64,000 nt of DNA. Source: Anaerolineales bacterium (GTDB taxonomy: Bacteria; Chloroflexota; Anaerolineae; Anaerolineales; E44-bin32). Below, in pieces: positions 55,447 through 63,024 of the stretch. The stretch lies in assembly GCA_016927115.1 (NCBI GenBank), contig JAFGNH010000022.1, forward strand, positions 1 to 64,000. Reading direction: 5' to 3'. The translations under genes were made by a program, and so were the position numbers. The stretch's first letter is position 1; each line of letters begins with the position of its first letter. The notes below the pieces were generated by a model. The model ran no database searches. It was not told the origin of the DNA and worked only from the letters and a program-made list of their open reading frames with translations.

Positions 55447-56994
55447 TTACTTTCGAAGCAGTTGCAATACTCCCTTGATGCGATCCTTCAATGTTGGGCC
55501 GAGAACTGCAAGCATCGTTGATTTTGCAAGCGTGTATTTTCCCGGCTTTCGCAGAATTGTCCCGATATCATAGGGTTTTGGTTTTCCATACACAACACTT
55601 GCCGGGACGGTAAATGTGCGCAGGCCATCTCGTCCATTGATACGGCCAAACCCGGACTGTTTTACTCCTCCGAATGGCAACCTGGGCAGGCCATAGTGCG
55701 ACATGGTGTCATTGATATTCACAGAGCCCACTTCAAGCGCTTCTGCCACTTCTATTGCCTGAAAGAGGTTTTCTCCAAAAACTGCGGCACTCAAACCGTA
55801 AGCGGATTGGTTTGCCAGATAAACGGCTTCTGCTTTATCCCTGACACGTATCACAGGCAGGAGTGGGCCAAAAGTCTCTTCCTGCAGAAGCGCCATGGAT
55901 GAGTCTACTTCCGTGAGAATGGTTGGTTGAAAAAACATGCCATTATGCTCACCACCAAAACGAACCACCGCCCCCTTCCCGACCGCATCGTCCAGCTGTC
56001 TCTCAACGATTTCCAACTGCTGGATCGTGGTCATCGGGCCATAATGATAAGGTGCTTCAGCTTCTTCACTGAATCCCACCCTTATCTTCTGCGCTTCCTG
56101 CAAACAAGTTTCCAGAAATTCATTATATACATCACTCACTACATAGATCCGTTCGGGAGACATGCAGGTCTGTCCGCTGTTCGAAAAAGCCCCCCACAAA
56201 CCCCATCTTGCTGCAGCAAGGACATCGGCATCCTCGAGTACGATGAGCGGATCCTTACCACCTAATTCACACACGACCGGAGTAACAGATTTCGCTGCAG
56301 TTGAAAGAATAGCCTTGCCAGTAGACACCGATCCTGTCACAAAGACCAAATCCGGCCCAGACTCCACCAGGGCTGACCCAACTACAGCATCGCCATGCAG
56401 AAAACGTATGCAGTCGTTCAATTCCGGGACCTTGCGGAACAGAGCCTCCATACCAGCCCCCACTGCAGCACTGAACTCGGAAGGCTTCACCACAACGGTA
56501 TTACCGGCAGTCAGGGCGCCCAGCACAGGGTTCATCGTCAGCACAAAGGGATAATTCCACGGAGAAATAACCGCCACCACGCCATATGGTTTCCAGCGCA
56601 GTTCAGCTTTTTTAAACATCTGCAAGCCTGTTGGTACTTTTTCCCGGCGCAGCCACTGCGGAGCTTTTCGCAGCAATGTATCAAAATAATACATGCAGGT
56701 ATACAGCTCAATCAACGCATCCTGCCGCGGCTTCCCGGTATCCCTGCTGATAACCGTCGTAATCGTTTCGATTTCATCAAAGAGTACCTGATAGAACTTT
56801 CGCAGCAGCTGAATTCTGGATTTCAGAGAGCGCCGGCCCCATTCCCCCGTTAAAACCCTCATCTGCAGTACAGCACACCGGGCGTCAGCCGCTGAAGCTG
56901 CTGGTACGGAGCCAAACTGTTCCCCGTTTGCCGGGTTGATGAATGGCAGCCGCCCCTCAACTAAGGTGCCTTTCCTCTCCAGAAAATCCTTCAT
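55447..56994 (-). CDS. aldehyde dehydrogenase family protein
   Basis: A 515-residue NAD(P)-dependent aldehyde dehydrogenase. The catalytic Cys lies in SNSGQTCMSPERIYV near residue 278, the general-base Glu in VVCELGGKDPLIVLEDADV near 245, and the cofactor loops in ISPWNYPFVLTMNPVLGAL and VFVTGSVSTGKAI. It starts at ATG 56994, overlapping the SDR gene stop in ATGA, so the two form an operon, probably for an alcohol-aldehyde-acid series. Composition resembles succinate-semialdehyde or long-chain aldehyde dehydrogenases; a hydrophobic C-terminus (about residues 480-515) hints at membrane association. Substrate unknown. Confidence 0.88.
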   Translation of the reverse strand: MKDFLERKGTLVEGRLPFINPANGEQFGSVPAASAADARCAVLQMRVLTGEWGRRSLKSRIQLLRKFYQVLFDEIETITTVISRDTGKPRQDALIELYTCMYYFDTLLRKAPQWLRREKVPTGLQMFKKAELRWKPYGVVAVISPWNYPFVLTMNPVLGALTAGNTVVVKPSEFSAAVGAGMEALFRKVPELNDCIRFLHGDAVVGSALVESGPDLVFVTGSVSTGKAILSTAAKSVTPVVCELGGKDPLIVLEDADVLAAARWGLWGAFSNSGQTCMSPERIYVVSDVYNEFLETCLQEAQKIRVGFSEEAEAPYHYGPMTTIQQLEIVERQLDDAVGKGAVVRFGGEHNGMFFQPTILTEVDSSMALLQEETFGPLLPVIRVRDKAEAVYLANQSAYGLSAAVFGENLFQAIEVAEALEVGSVNINDTMSHYGLPRLPFGGVKQSGFGRINGRDGLRTFTVPASVVYGKPKPYDIGTILRKPGKYTLAKSTMLAVLGPTLKDRIKGVLQLLRK

Positions 56995-57779
56995 GTGCGC
57001 ATCCCCCATTTCACCAGAGCCATCCTGCTGCGGATTGGCATCAGTCGGTACAGCCCATCAAAGACCAGGCTGCCGATTCGCGGCAGAACAAGTCTCTCCC
57101 TGCCGGCCAGCATCGCCCGGTAGGCAGCTGCTGCTACTTTCTCCGGTTCCAGAGTAAAAATATTGTTGAACAGCCGGTGCCCGACCATGTTCGCTGCTTC
57201 CGCAAACCTGGTGCGGGTGGCATACGGATAGACTGTTGTTACACTGACTGCGCCACCTGTCTTCCTGGCTTCGAAACTCAGCGAAAGGGAAAAGGTGCTT
57301 ACAAACGCCTTTGATGCAGAATAAACAGCCATGTACGGGGTAGGCTGCAGCCCTACCGTGGAAGACATATTCAGAATCCGGCCGCTCCCACGCTCCAGCA
57401 TCTGCGGGTAAATCAATCGCGTGAGTGCAATTAATGCCCCACAGTTGACCAGTACAAGATCATAATCCCTTTTAGGTTCCAGCTGTTCGAATCCGCCATA
57501 GGTTCCGAAACCAGCGCAGTTGATCAGTACATCCAGAGCATAACCACTGCCTTCAGTCTGCTGATAGATCTGGAACGGTGCTTCTCTTTCTCTCAAATCA
57601 ACCGCTATCGGCAGCACCTCCACGCCATAATCCCCCTCGAGTTCCTTCTGTGCTTCCACAAGCTTTTCATCACCCAGTGCAGCAAGGAAGATTTGGTAAC
57701 CATCACATGCCAGCAGTTGCGCCAATGAGTATCCAATCCCGCTGGACCCTCCTGTGACCAGTGCATACTTCTCTCTCAT
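56991..57779 (-). CDS. short-chain dehydrogenase/reductase
   Basis: A 262-residue classical SDR. Start ATG 57779 with GGAGAGG upstream. The NAD(P) loop is VTGGSSGIGYSLAQLL, NCAGFG is present near residue 88, the catalytic Ser lies in ILNMSSTVGLQ, and the YxxxK motif in MAVYSASKAFVSTFSLSL. Its C-terminus is hydrophobic. It is co-transcribed with the aldehyde dehydrogenase (4-base overlap), so a joint pathway of alcohol or ketone oxidation is likely. Substrate unknown. Confidence 0.9.
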   Translation of the reverse strand: MREKYALVTGGSSGIGYSLAQLLACDGYQIFLAALGDEKLVEAQKELEGDYGVEVLPIAVDLREREAPFQIYQQTEGSGYALDVLINCAGFGTYGGFEQLEPKRDYDLVLVNCGALIALTRLIYPQMLERGSGRILNMSSTVGLQPTPYMAVYSASKAFVSTFSLSLSFEARKTGGAVSVTTVYPYATRTRFAEAANMVGHRLFNNIFTLEPEKVAAAAYRAMLAGRERLVLPRIGSLVFDGLYRLMPIRSRMALVKWGMRT

Positions 57780-57937
57780 AATCCTCTCCATAGGTGTTTA
57801 GCGCAGCTGACTGTTTCTACTAACGGATTCCAGATCTTTCCTCGCAGTTAAATTCCCTGGCATGCTGTCAGGTTGAGTCCATCCAGCTGCCGGCAGAGAT
57901 CTGGGGGGGGGGAACGATCCGGTGAACTCTGTAACGA

Positions 57938-59020
57938 TCAGTCCAGGTGTTCTTCAAAAAATGCCAGCAATCTATCCGAATATTCTTCCGGAATCACATA
58001 GGGTCCACCCACATGATTGGCGCCCTCGATAATCCATAGATCAGCATTCAAACCCAGCACACCACGATACTTTTCATTCACCCGGCTCTCAAAAATATCC
58101 TGCTCTCCTGCTACCAATATAATTGCCGGATCTGTAACAGCGGGAAGAATATCAATAAAACCCGGAGGTATGGTTTCGCGAAAGTACAGCTGAGCCATAA
58201 CCAGAATCATCTTATTTATCAAAAGAGCAAACTTCTCGCCACAATTTATTGGATCGGGGAAATCCTCAATCCGCTGTACCTGCAGGCCATCAAACCAGAG
58301 AGCCTTCATACGATACTGCTCAAGGTAAGCAGCATTCAAGGAAATATGTGCACCCCCAGAAATCCCGACAATTCCGATACGGTCCGGATCCACCTCAGGC
58401 TGATCATTAAGGTAATCCAAAATATCCAGCAGGTCAGTACCTTGAAGCCAGCTCATGGGTGCAATCTCTCCGGAAGACTCTCCCAATCCTCGTTGATCAT
58501 ACAGAAGTACACCATACCCGGCGGGAATAAGCTGCTTCGCAAACCAGCTTCCGCCCAACCGGTCTCCGCCTGTTCCATGCAGAATTACAATAACAGGTCC
58601 AGGTTGGATTTCCGGCGGCACAAACCAGCCGGCGAGGCTGATGCCATCGTTCGTCTGAATCCGTATCTCTTTATATTCGGATGCGCCGAATTCGAGAGGT
58701 GTTTCACAACAGATATTATGATGATCCGGCCGAGTATTGGAAATGACATACGCAAAAGGGCCAAGGAAAAACGTTACCAATGGGATTTCCAGAAGAACGA
58801 GTAATAATACCCTCCGGCGATATAACCAACGCCCATCACCCAATTTTCCAAGCAGATACTCCAGCAGTGCTGCTGTGATAAATCCTGCAAATCCTCCATA
58901 GAGAACCCCCTTTACTGGTTTATTGACGTAATAGCCGACAGCGCTGCCAAATAGTATACCTATGAGGGTGTTAAAAGCGGGAAAAAGCAAACGCTTTTTT
59001 ATGTGATTATCCATACTCAC
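57938..59020 (-). CDS. alpha/beta hydrolase with N-terminal membrane segments
   Basis: A 360-residue protein. GTG 59020 lies seven bases after AAGGG. The first 100 residues hold three hydrophobic segments (FNTLIGILFGSAVGYYV, VLYGGFAGFITAALLEYLL, VLLLVLLEIPLVTFFLGPF). The C-terminal domain is an alpha/beta hydrolase: oxyanion HGTGGDRLGG, YDQRGLGES, nucleophile Ser in GIVGISGGAH near residue 225, Asp in VAGEQDIFE, and His in EGANHVGG. The catalytic triad appears complete. It likely faces outward and cleaves an ester or peptide. No partner gene is adjacent. Confidence 0.8.
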   Translation of the reverse strand: MSMDNHIKKRLLFPAFNTLIGILFGSAVGYYVNKPVKGVLYGGFAGFITAALLEYLLGKLGDGRWLYRRRVLLLVLLEIPLVTFFLGPFAYVISNTRPDHHNICCETPLEFGASEYKEIRIQTNDGISLAGWFVPPEIQPGPVIVILHGTGGDRLGGSWFAKQLIPAGYGVLLYDQRGLGESSGEIAPMSWLQGTDLLDILDYLNDQPEVDPDRIGIVGISGGAHISLNAAYLEQYRMKALWFDGLQVQRIEDFPDPINCGEKFALLINKMILVMAQLYFRETIPPGFIDILPAVTDPAIILVAGEQDIFESRVNEKYRGVLGLNADLWIIEGANHVGGPYVIPEEYSDRLLAFFEEHLD

Positions 59021-59290
59021 CTACGAACCCTTTTTATATCTTATTAAACAGTAGTTGTTCTGTATCCCCGTTCGTTGTCCACGTTATCAGAGAACCAGTT
59101 TACAGGTGAAAAGATTGAAGAACAAGCATAAACCCTCTCCCATATAATAATATCGGCAGGTTTGCTGCACTTTCGTTCACCTGTATCGTAGAAAATGGTT
59201 GAGTGCATCCATTGGATAGTATGGCATGAGCAATGGAAGCCGCCATTGAAATGACTGCCGCTGACCAGCTATGCCAGCAGTAAAAGAGAA
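59021..59290. other. intergenic region, no gene seen
   Basis: About 270 bases upstream of the hydrolase gene and downstream of the class II aldolase gene. No coding frame is convincing. It should hold the hydrolase promoter. Confidence 0.4.
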
Positions 59291-59307
59291 AGCCCGGAGA
59301 CCGGGCT
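59291..59307 (-). terminator. terminator of the mtnP-aldolase operon
   Basis: AGCCCGG (59291-59297) and CCGGGCT (59301-59307) with a three-base loop; on the minus strand the hairpin is followed by TTCTCTTTTA. It lies about 43 bases after the class II aldolase stop. Confidence 0.8.
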
Positions 59308-59349
59308 ATTCACGAATCAATCACACTTGCAGCTGTAAGCGAGAAGTTT

Positions 59350-60009
59350 TCACTCGCCGGATTTCTGCTGCCCGTATGTCTGAAATTTATCGAGAACCTC
59401 ATCCATAGCCTGCTGGCTCAGAATAACAGGCTCTCCAACTGCCCGTGCTTGAAGGTATATCTGGGAGACATATTCCACCATTTCTGCTGCGGAAAAGGCC
59501 TCATTAAGGGTTTCGCCAACAGCTACCAGCCCATGATTCGCGAGAAGGGTTGCATTTCCGATGCCGATGGTTGCCAGAATATTCTCAGAGAGCTCCTTTG
59601 ACCCAAACGTTGCATAGGGTGTTAACGGCACGGAAGAGCCGGCATGACCTATCAGGTAATGAACAGCAGGAAGTTCCCACCCAAGGCATGCCACAGTAGT
59701 CGCATATAATGAGTGCGTATGCACCACAGAAATAATATCCGGTCTCAGATTGACCAACCCCAGGTGAAACGCGACCTCACTGGAGGGTGCCTTATCTCCA
59801 TCCACCTGATTGCCATCCAGGTCAAGGATTACAATATCGGATGGTTCCATACTATCGTATGGTATGCCGGTGGGGGTGATCGCCAGCAGCGTTTTATCCT
59901 TATTACACAGGCTGATATTCCCACCCGATCCCTTAACGAGGCCCCCATTCAGCATACGGAGGCCGTATTCTACTACAAGTACCCGTTCTTCCTGTAAAAG
60001 CATTCGCAT
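59350..60009 (-). CDS. class II aldolase/adducin family protein
   Basis: A 219-residue zinc-dependent aldolase of the fuculose-phosphate type. Starts at ATG 60009 with AGGAAA just upstream; an in-frame ATG at 60003 is also possible. GSGGNISL near residue 28, the zinc-site VVHTHSLYATTVACLG near 98 and ATLLANHGLVAVGETLNEAF near 156 provide the metal-binding His residues. It begins five bases after the stop of the methylthioadenosine phosphorylase gene. In known DHAP-shunt operons the equivalent aldolase cleaves 5-methylthioribulose-1-phosphate to DHAP and (2-methylthio)acetaldehyde. Context supports this role, but mtnA (isomerase) is not beside it. Other sugar-phosphate aldolase or MtnB-like dehydratase activity is possible. 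Confidence 0.85.
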   Translation of the reverse strand: MRMLLQEERVLVVEYGLRMLNGGLVKGSGGNISLCNKDKTLLAITPTGIPYDSMEPSDIVILDLDGNQVDGDKAPSSEVAFHLGLVNLRPDIISVVHTHSLYATTVACLGWELPAVHYLIGHAGSSVPLTPYATFGSKELSENILATIGIGNATLLANHGLVAVGETLNEAFSAAEMVEYVSQIYLQARAVGEPVILSQQAMDEVLDKFQTYGQQKSGE

Positions 60010-60013
60010 TTTC

Positions 60014-60805
60014 CTATTCAAATAAATTGATTTTTGGTTCTTCAGAATAATGTACAGCTGAATCGCAGATACACTCCTGCTCGAAGGGGCTCCGGAGCGC
60101 CTCAATTAAAATCCTCATCAGCATGGGCAGCCTGACATCAAGATCCGCTCTTTCAATCTTCATCGAAGTATCTCGCAGTCCTGCACCATAGTTTATCGAG
60201 TATGCCACAGCTGCAAAATGCAGTCCAGCCTCTCGTGCCAGGGCTGCTTCCGAACCTCCGGTCATACCAATGACATCTCCGCCCCAGTTCTTGAATAAGC
60301 GGATTTCTGCGGAGGTCTCAAATCGAGGGCCATTGAAGGAAACATAGGTGCCGGTCGGGTAGAGCTCAAACTGATGTTCCCGGGCAACACTGTAAATAAT
60401 ATTCCGCAATGTGGGGCAGAATGGCTGAACCATGTCTGTGTGCCCAAGGCCGTATTCGCCTCCCTGGAAAAAGGTTGCTTCGCGGTGCATGGTCATATCA
60501 ATGAACTGATCCAGCAGCACCATACCTCCAGGCGGGATCATAGTGTTCAGCGACCCCACACAGTAGATCCCCAGTACCCTTGAGACACCCAGCTTCTTCA
60601 TCGCAGTTATATTTGCCCGGAAATTCACCTTGTGCGGGGGAATTGAATGATCCACACCATGCCTGGTCAGGAAAACAATATCATTATTGTCACCCTGCCC
60701 GATGTAGACCATAGCTTCACCGTATCGTGTTTCTATTATTTCTTCTTTCGTTTCTATCCCGTGGATTTCATACACCCCGGTTCCGCCGATAATGCCTATT
60801 GTCAT
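60014..60805 (-). CDS. mtnP: S-methyl-5'-thioadenosine phosphorylase
   Basis: A 263-residue purine-nucleoside phosphorylase family member. The phosphate loop GIIGGTGVYEI, RHGVDHSIPPHKVNFRANI, YCVGSLNTMIPPGGMVLLDQ, THREATFF-like TMHREATFFQGG, and FNGPRFETSAEIRLFKNWGG are standard. The base-binding loop reads GMTGGSEAALAREAGL, where most members have MTxxPE, so Pro is replaced by Ser. It releases adenine (or hypoxanthine) and 5-methylthioribose-1-phosphate from the SAM-derived nucleoside. ATG follows AAGGAG. It leads the operon with the class II aldolase. Confidence 0.92.
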   Translation of the reverse strand: MTIGIIGGTGVYEIHGIETKEEIIETRYGEAMVYIGQGDNNDIVFLTRHGVDHSIPPHKVNFRANITAMKKLGVSRVLGIYCVGSLNTMIPPGGMVLLDQFIDMTMHREATFFQGGEYGLGHTDMVQPFCPTLRNIIYSVAREHQFELYPTGTYVSFNGPRFETSAEIRLFKNWGGDVIGMTGGSEAALAREAGLHFAAVAYSINYGAGLRDTSMKIERADLDVRLPMLMRILIEALRSPFEQECICDSAVHYSEEPKINLFE

Positions 60806-60909
60806 TGAGTCTCCTTCTTGAGTACGTTTTTAAAGATGGTATTAATCCAGGGCTGTGCTATGTGTGAAGCAAGCATTCCATGCAGCATTTCCAACGAGGC
60901 AGAAAGCAT
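60802..60909 (-). CDS. possible small membrane ORF coupled to mtnP
   Basis: A short frame on the minus strand ends in TGA at 60802-60804, overlapping the mtnP ATG as ATGA. From ATG 60909 it gives about 35 codons, MLSASLEMLHGML and then IAQPWINTIFKNVLKKETQ. The same frame is open further upstream with a hydrophobic FIIGFFVAV up to a TGA at 60949-60951. The frame above this TGA begins at ATG 60966, five codons earlier. No good ribosome site is found. It may be a micro-protein or the remnant of a small membrane gene. Confidence 0.3.
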   Translation of the reverse strand: MLSASLEMLHGMLASHIAQPWINTIFKNVLKKETQ

Positions 60910-60951
60910 AACAGCAACAAAGAAACCAATAATGAATGAAGCCGATTTTCA

Positions 60952-61325
60952 GTCCTGACGTCCCATATGTCTGGTGTTTACATCCGACCTGATTGTACTG
61001 CATGATTGACATGTTTGTTAATGATCATCAGTTATACTTATTACCGCTGACTGCGATCGGTAATATAACAGGATTGTCTGCTATCCCTGTCGCCCGAAGG
61101 TTTCAAATCCACTCATATATAACTGCTGGAAATCGCGAATATACAGGGGTGTTATCTGATTTGATACGAATTCTCATTTTTTTTATCGCTCCGAGGAACA
61201 ATTTTTGATATGGTTTAATATAGATGCATGATATTTTTTCCATGGATTTCATTCCGGTTTTTACCAACTGCCTGCCTTAAACATTTTCTGAGATGGTTGG
61301 CAGGTTTTCCTGCGAGGAAGTAAAA
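60952..61325. other. intergenic region, no gene seen
   Basis: About 370 bases between the mtnP operon and the divergent small STAS-like gene. A 71-codon frame on the plus strand from 60993 lacks a ribosome site and a recognisable protein. A TTTTTTTT tract occurs near 61180. CCTGCC/GGCAGG around 61270-61308 may form a hairpin just ahead of the next gene's ribosome site. Confidence 0.45.
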
Positions 61326-61691
61326 ATGAGCTATACGATAAAAGTATCTGAAAGTGGGAAGTATATCGAGATGAAAGTCGTTGGTAATATCGATAACCTC
61401 AAGGCTGTTCAGTACAATATCGAAGCCCACGCCCTTGCAAGAGAGAATGGTATTAATAAGCATCTGGTAGACGTCCGGGATGCAGTAAATACCGACACAG
61501 TAACCAATAACTATAATTTTGCCTACAAAGATATGCCGCAAGCAGATATTGACTTATCTGCAACTGTTGCAACGGTTGTCAGCCCTGATGATCATTCCCA
61601 CGACTTTATGGAAACCGTGTCCCGAAACAGTGGAATGAATGTGAGGTTATTTACAGACATTGATGAAGCAATCGCATACCTGGAATCTTGA
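61326..61691 (+). CDS. small STAS/SpoIIAA-like hypothetical protein
   Basis: A 121-residue soluble protein; ATG 61326 is preceded by GAGGAAG. The pattern of alternating strands and helices (TIKVSESGKYIEMKVVGNID, then KHLVDVRDAVNTDT, then DLSATVATVVSPDDHSHDFM and VRLFTDIDEAIAYLES) resembles SpoIIAA-like or STAS-type small proteins. I do not recognise a specific family. No partner kinase or phosphatase is adjacent. Confidence 0.6.
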   Translation: MSYTIKVSESGKYIEMKVVGNIDNLKAVQYNIEAHALARENGINKHLVDVRDAVNTDTVTNNYNFAYKDMPQADIDLSATVATVVSPDDHSHDFMETVSRNSGMNVRLFTDIDEAIAYLES

Positions 61692-61908
61692 AATTCATAT
61701 TTTTACAGAACTGCCAGGTTTCCCTCCCTGCGATGAATGATAAAAGCTTGTGGGATTCATTCCACAACAGATAGAAATTGACTGCCGGTGCCTCCAACCT
61801 AACTTTAATCCCTTCGGTCCGGGGAACCTGGGTTCTGGATCCATTTTTCTTGCCCCAAAATTATCGTCTACATTGTCCGGTGAAACAGCCATCGCTCTAG
61901 CAGAAAAA
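61692..61908. other. intergenic region, no gene seen
   Basis: About 220 bases between convergent genes. TTGTGG/CCACAA around 61748-61768 forms a hairpin that may terminate the plus-strand gene. No coding frame is convincing. Confidence 0.45.
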
Positions 61909-61935
61909 AGACCAGCCCGTCTTTCTGGCTGGTCT
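61909..61935 (-). terminator. terminator of the homocysteine methyltransferase gene
   Basis: AGACCAGCC (61909-61917) pairs over nine bases with GGCTGGTCT (61927-61935). On the minus strand a TTTTTTC tract follows. Confidence 0.88.
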
Positions 61936-61990
61936 GACTGTTATAAGCATGTGCAATGGATGGGTACAACATTACTTTGCATCCCAGGTT

Positions 61991-62872
61991 TTACCGGTTT
62001 CGACCCTTCAGCACATCAGCTGCGGCTTTGATATGTGCCGGGCTGCTGCCACAGCAGCCGCCGAAAATCTTGACGCCGGTATCGGCAAACTTTAATGCAT
62101 ACTCTCCCATGATTTCAGGTGTCACATCATAGACAAACTTGCCATCCTCCCGATGCGGCAGGCCGGCATTCGGTTTTGCCAGCAGAACTGCCTCAGGTAT
62201 AACGGCACGCATTTTCTCAATCGCAGTCAATGTTTCCGTGAGAGTTCTGCCGCAATTGGCACCTATGACATCCACCTCCAGCTCCCACATAGCCCTGGCC
62301 GCATCTTCAGGGTGGAGGCCCATCATAGTACGGCCATGCATATCAAAACTAAAACTAACGATGACCGGCAGGCTGGTAGCCTCGCGTGCACCTTCCAGTG
62401 CTGCCTTCGCCTCATATAAATCACTCATAGTTTCAATCAGTATTGCATCTGCCCCGCCAGCTTCCAATGCGCCCGCCTGCTCTGCGAAAGCCTCAGCAGT
62501 TTCCTTATACGTCTGCAACCCCAACGGAGGGAGCATCTGGCCGGTTGGCCCCATATCACCAAAAACAATCACCCTTTCACCAGCGGCCTGGCGCGCAAGT
62601 TCCGCTGCTCGACGGTTGATCACCACCGCATCCGGGTCCGCCATATCCTGGGACAGGCGGATACGTGTACCTCCAAATGTATTTGTGAGGATGATATCCG
62701 CACCAGCATCGATATACGCCCTGTGCAGATCGATAATGGCGTCTGGATTTTCCAGGTTCCAACGTTCCGGTGCAGCCCCAGCCGGCAAACCGGCCTGTTG
62801 CAGCATCGTGCCGGTTGCGCCATCAGCGACAAGCACACCGGAATTACCAAGGCGTGTGAGGAAATCTGGCAT
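61991..62872 (-). CDS. homocysteine S-methyltransferase family protein
   Basis: A 293-residue BHMT/MetH-N-terminal type methyltransferase. LVADGATGTMLQQAGLP is the usual start, GANCGRTLTE near residue 206 gives the first zinc Cys and GGCCGSSPAHIKA near 275 gives the other two. All three zinc ligands are present. It should transfer a methyl group to homocysteine to make Met; the donor could be betaine, S-methylmethionine or a corrinoid partner. ATG follows GGGGAGGA. With mtnP and the SAHH-like gene it forms the third sulfur/SAM-cycle gene of the window, though not in one operon. Confidence 0.88.
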   Translation of the reverse strand: MPDFLTRLGNSGVLVADGATGTMLQQAGLPAGAAPERWNLENPDAIIDLHRAYIDAGADIILTNTFGGTRIRLSQDMADPDAVVINRRAAELARQAAGERVIVFGDMGPTGQMLPPLGLQTYKETAEAFAEQAGALEAGGADAILIETMSDLYEAKAALEGAREATSLPVIVSFSFDMHGRTMMGLHPEDAARAMWELEVDVIGANCGRTLTETLTAIEKMRAVIPEAVLLAKPNAGLPHREDGKFVYDVTPEIMGEYALKFADTGVKIFGGCCGSSPAHIKAAADVLKGRNR

Positions 62873-63024
62873 GGGATCCTCCCCAGGAAAAAAGTATTGC
62901 CTTATTGTACCTTCACATGATCAGGAGAAAAGGGTCACTCCTCCATATCCGTGCATTCCGTCATATTAAGGCCAGAATTATGTGAGTGTTTGATTGAGGA
63001 ATTAATTTATGATTCGGTCCAGTC

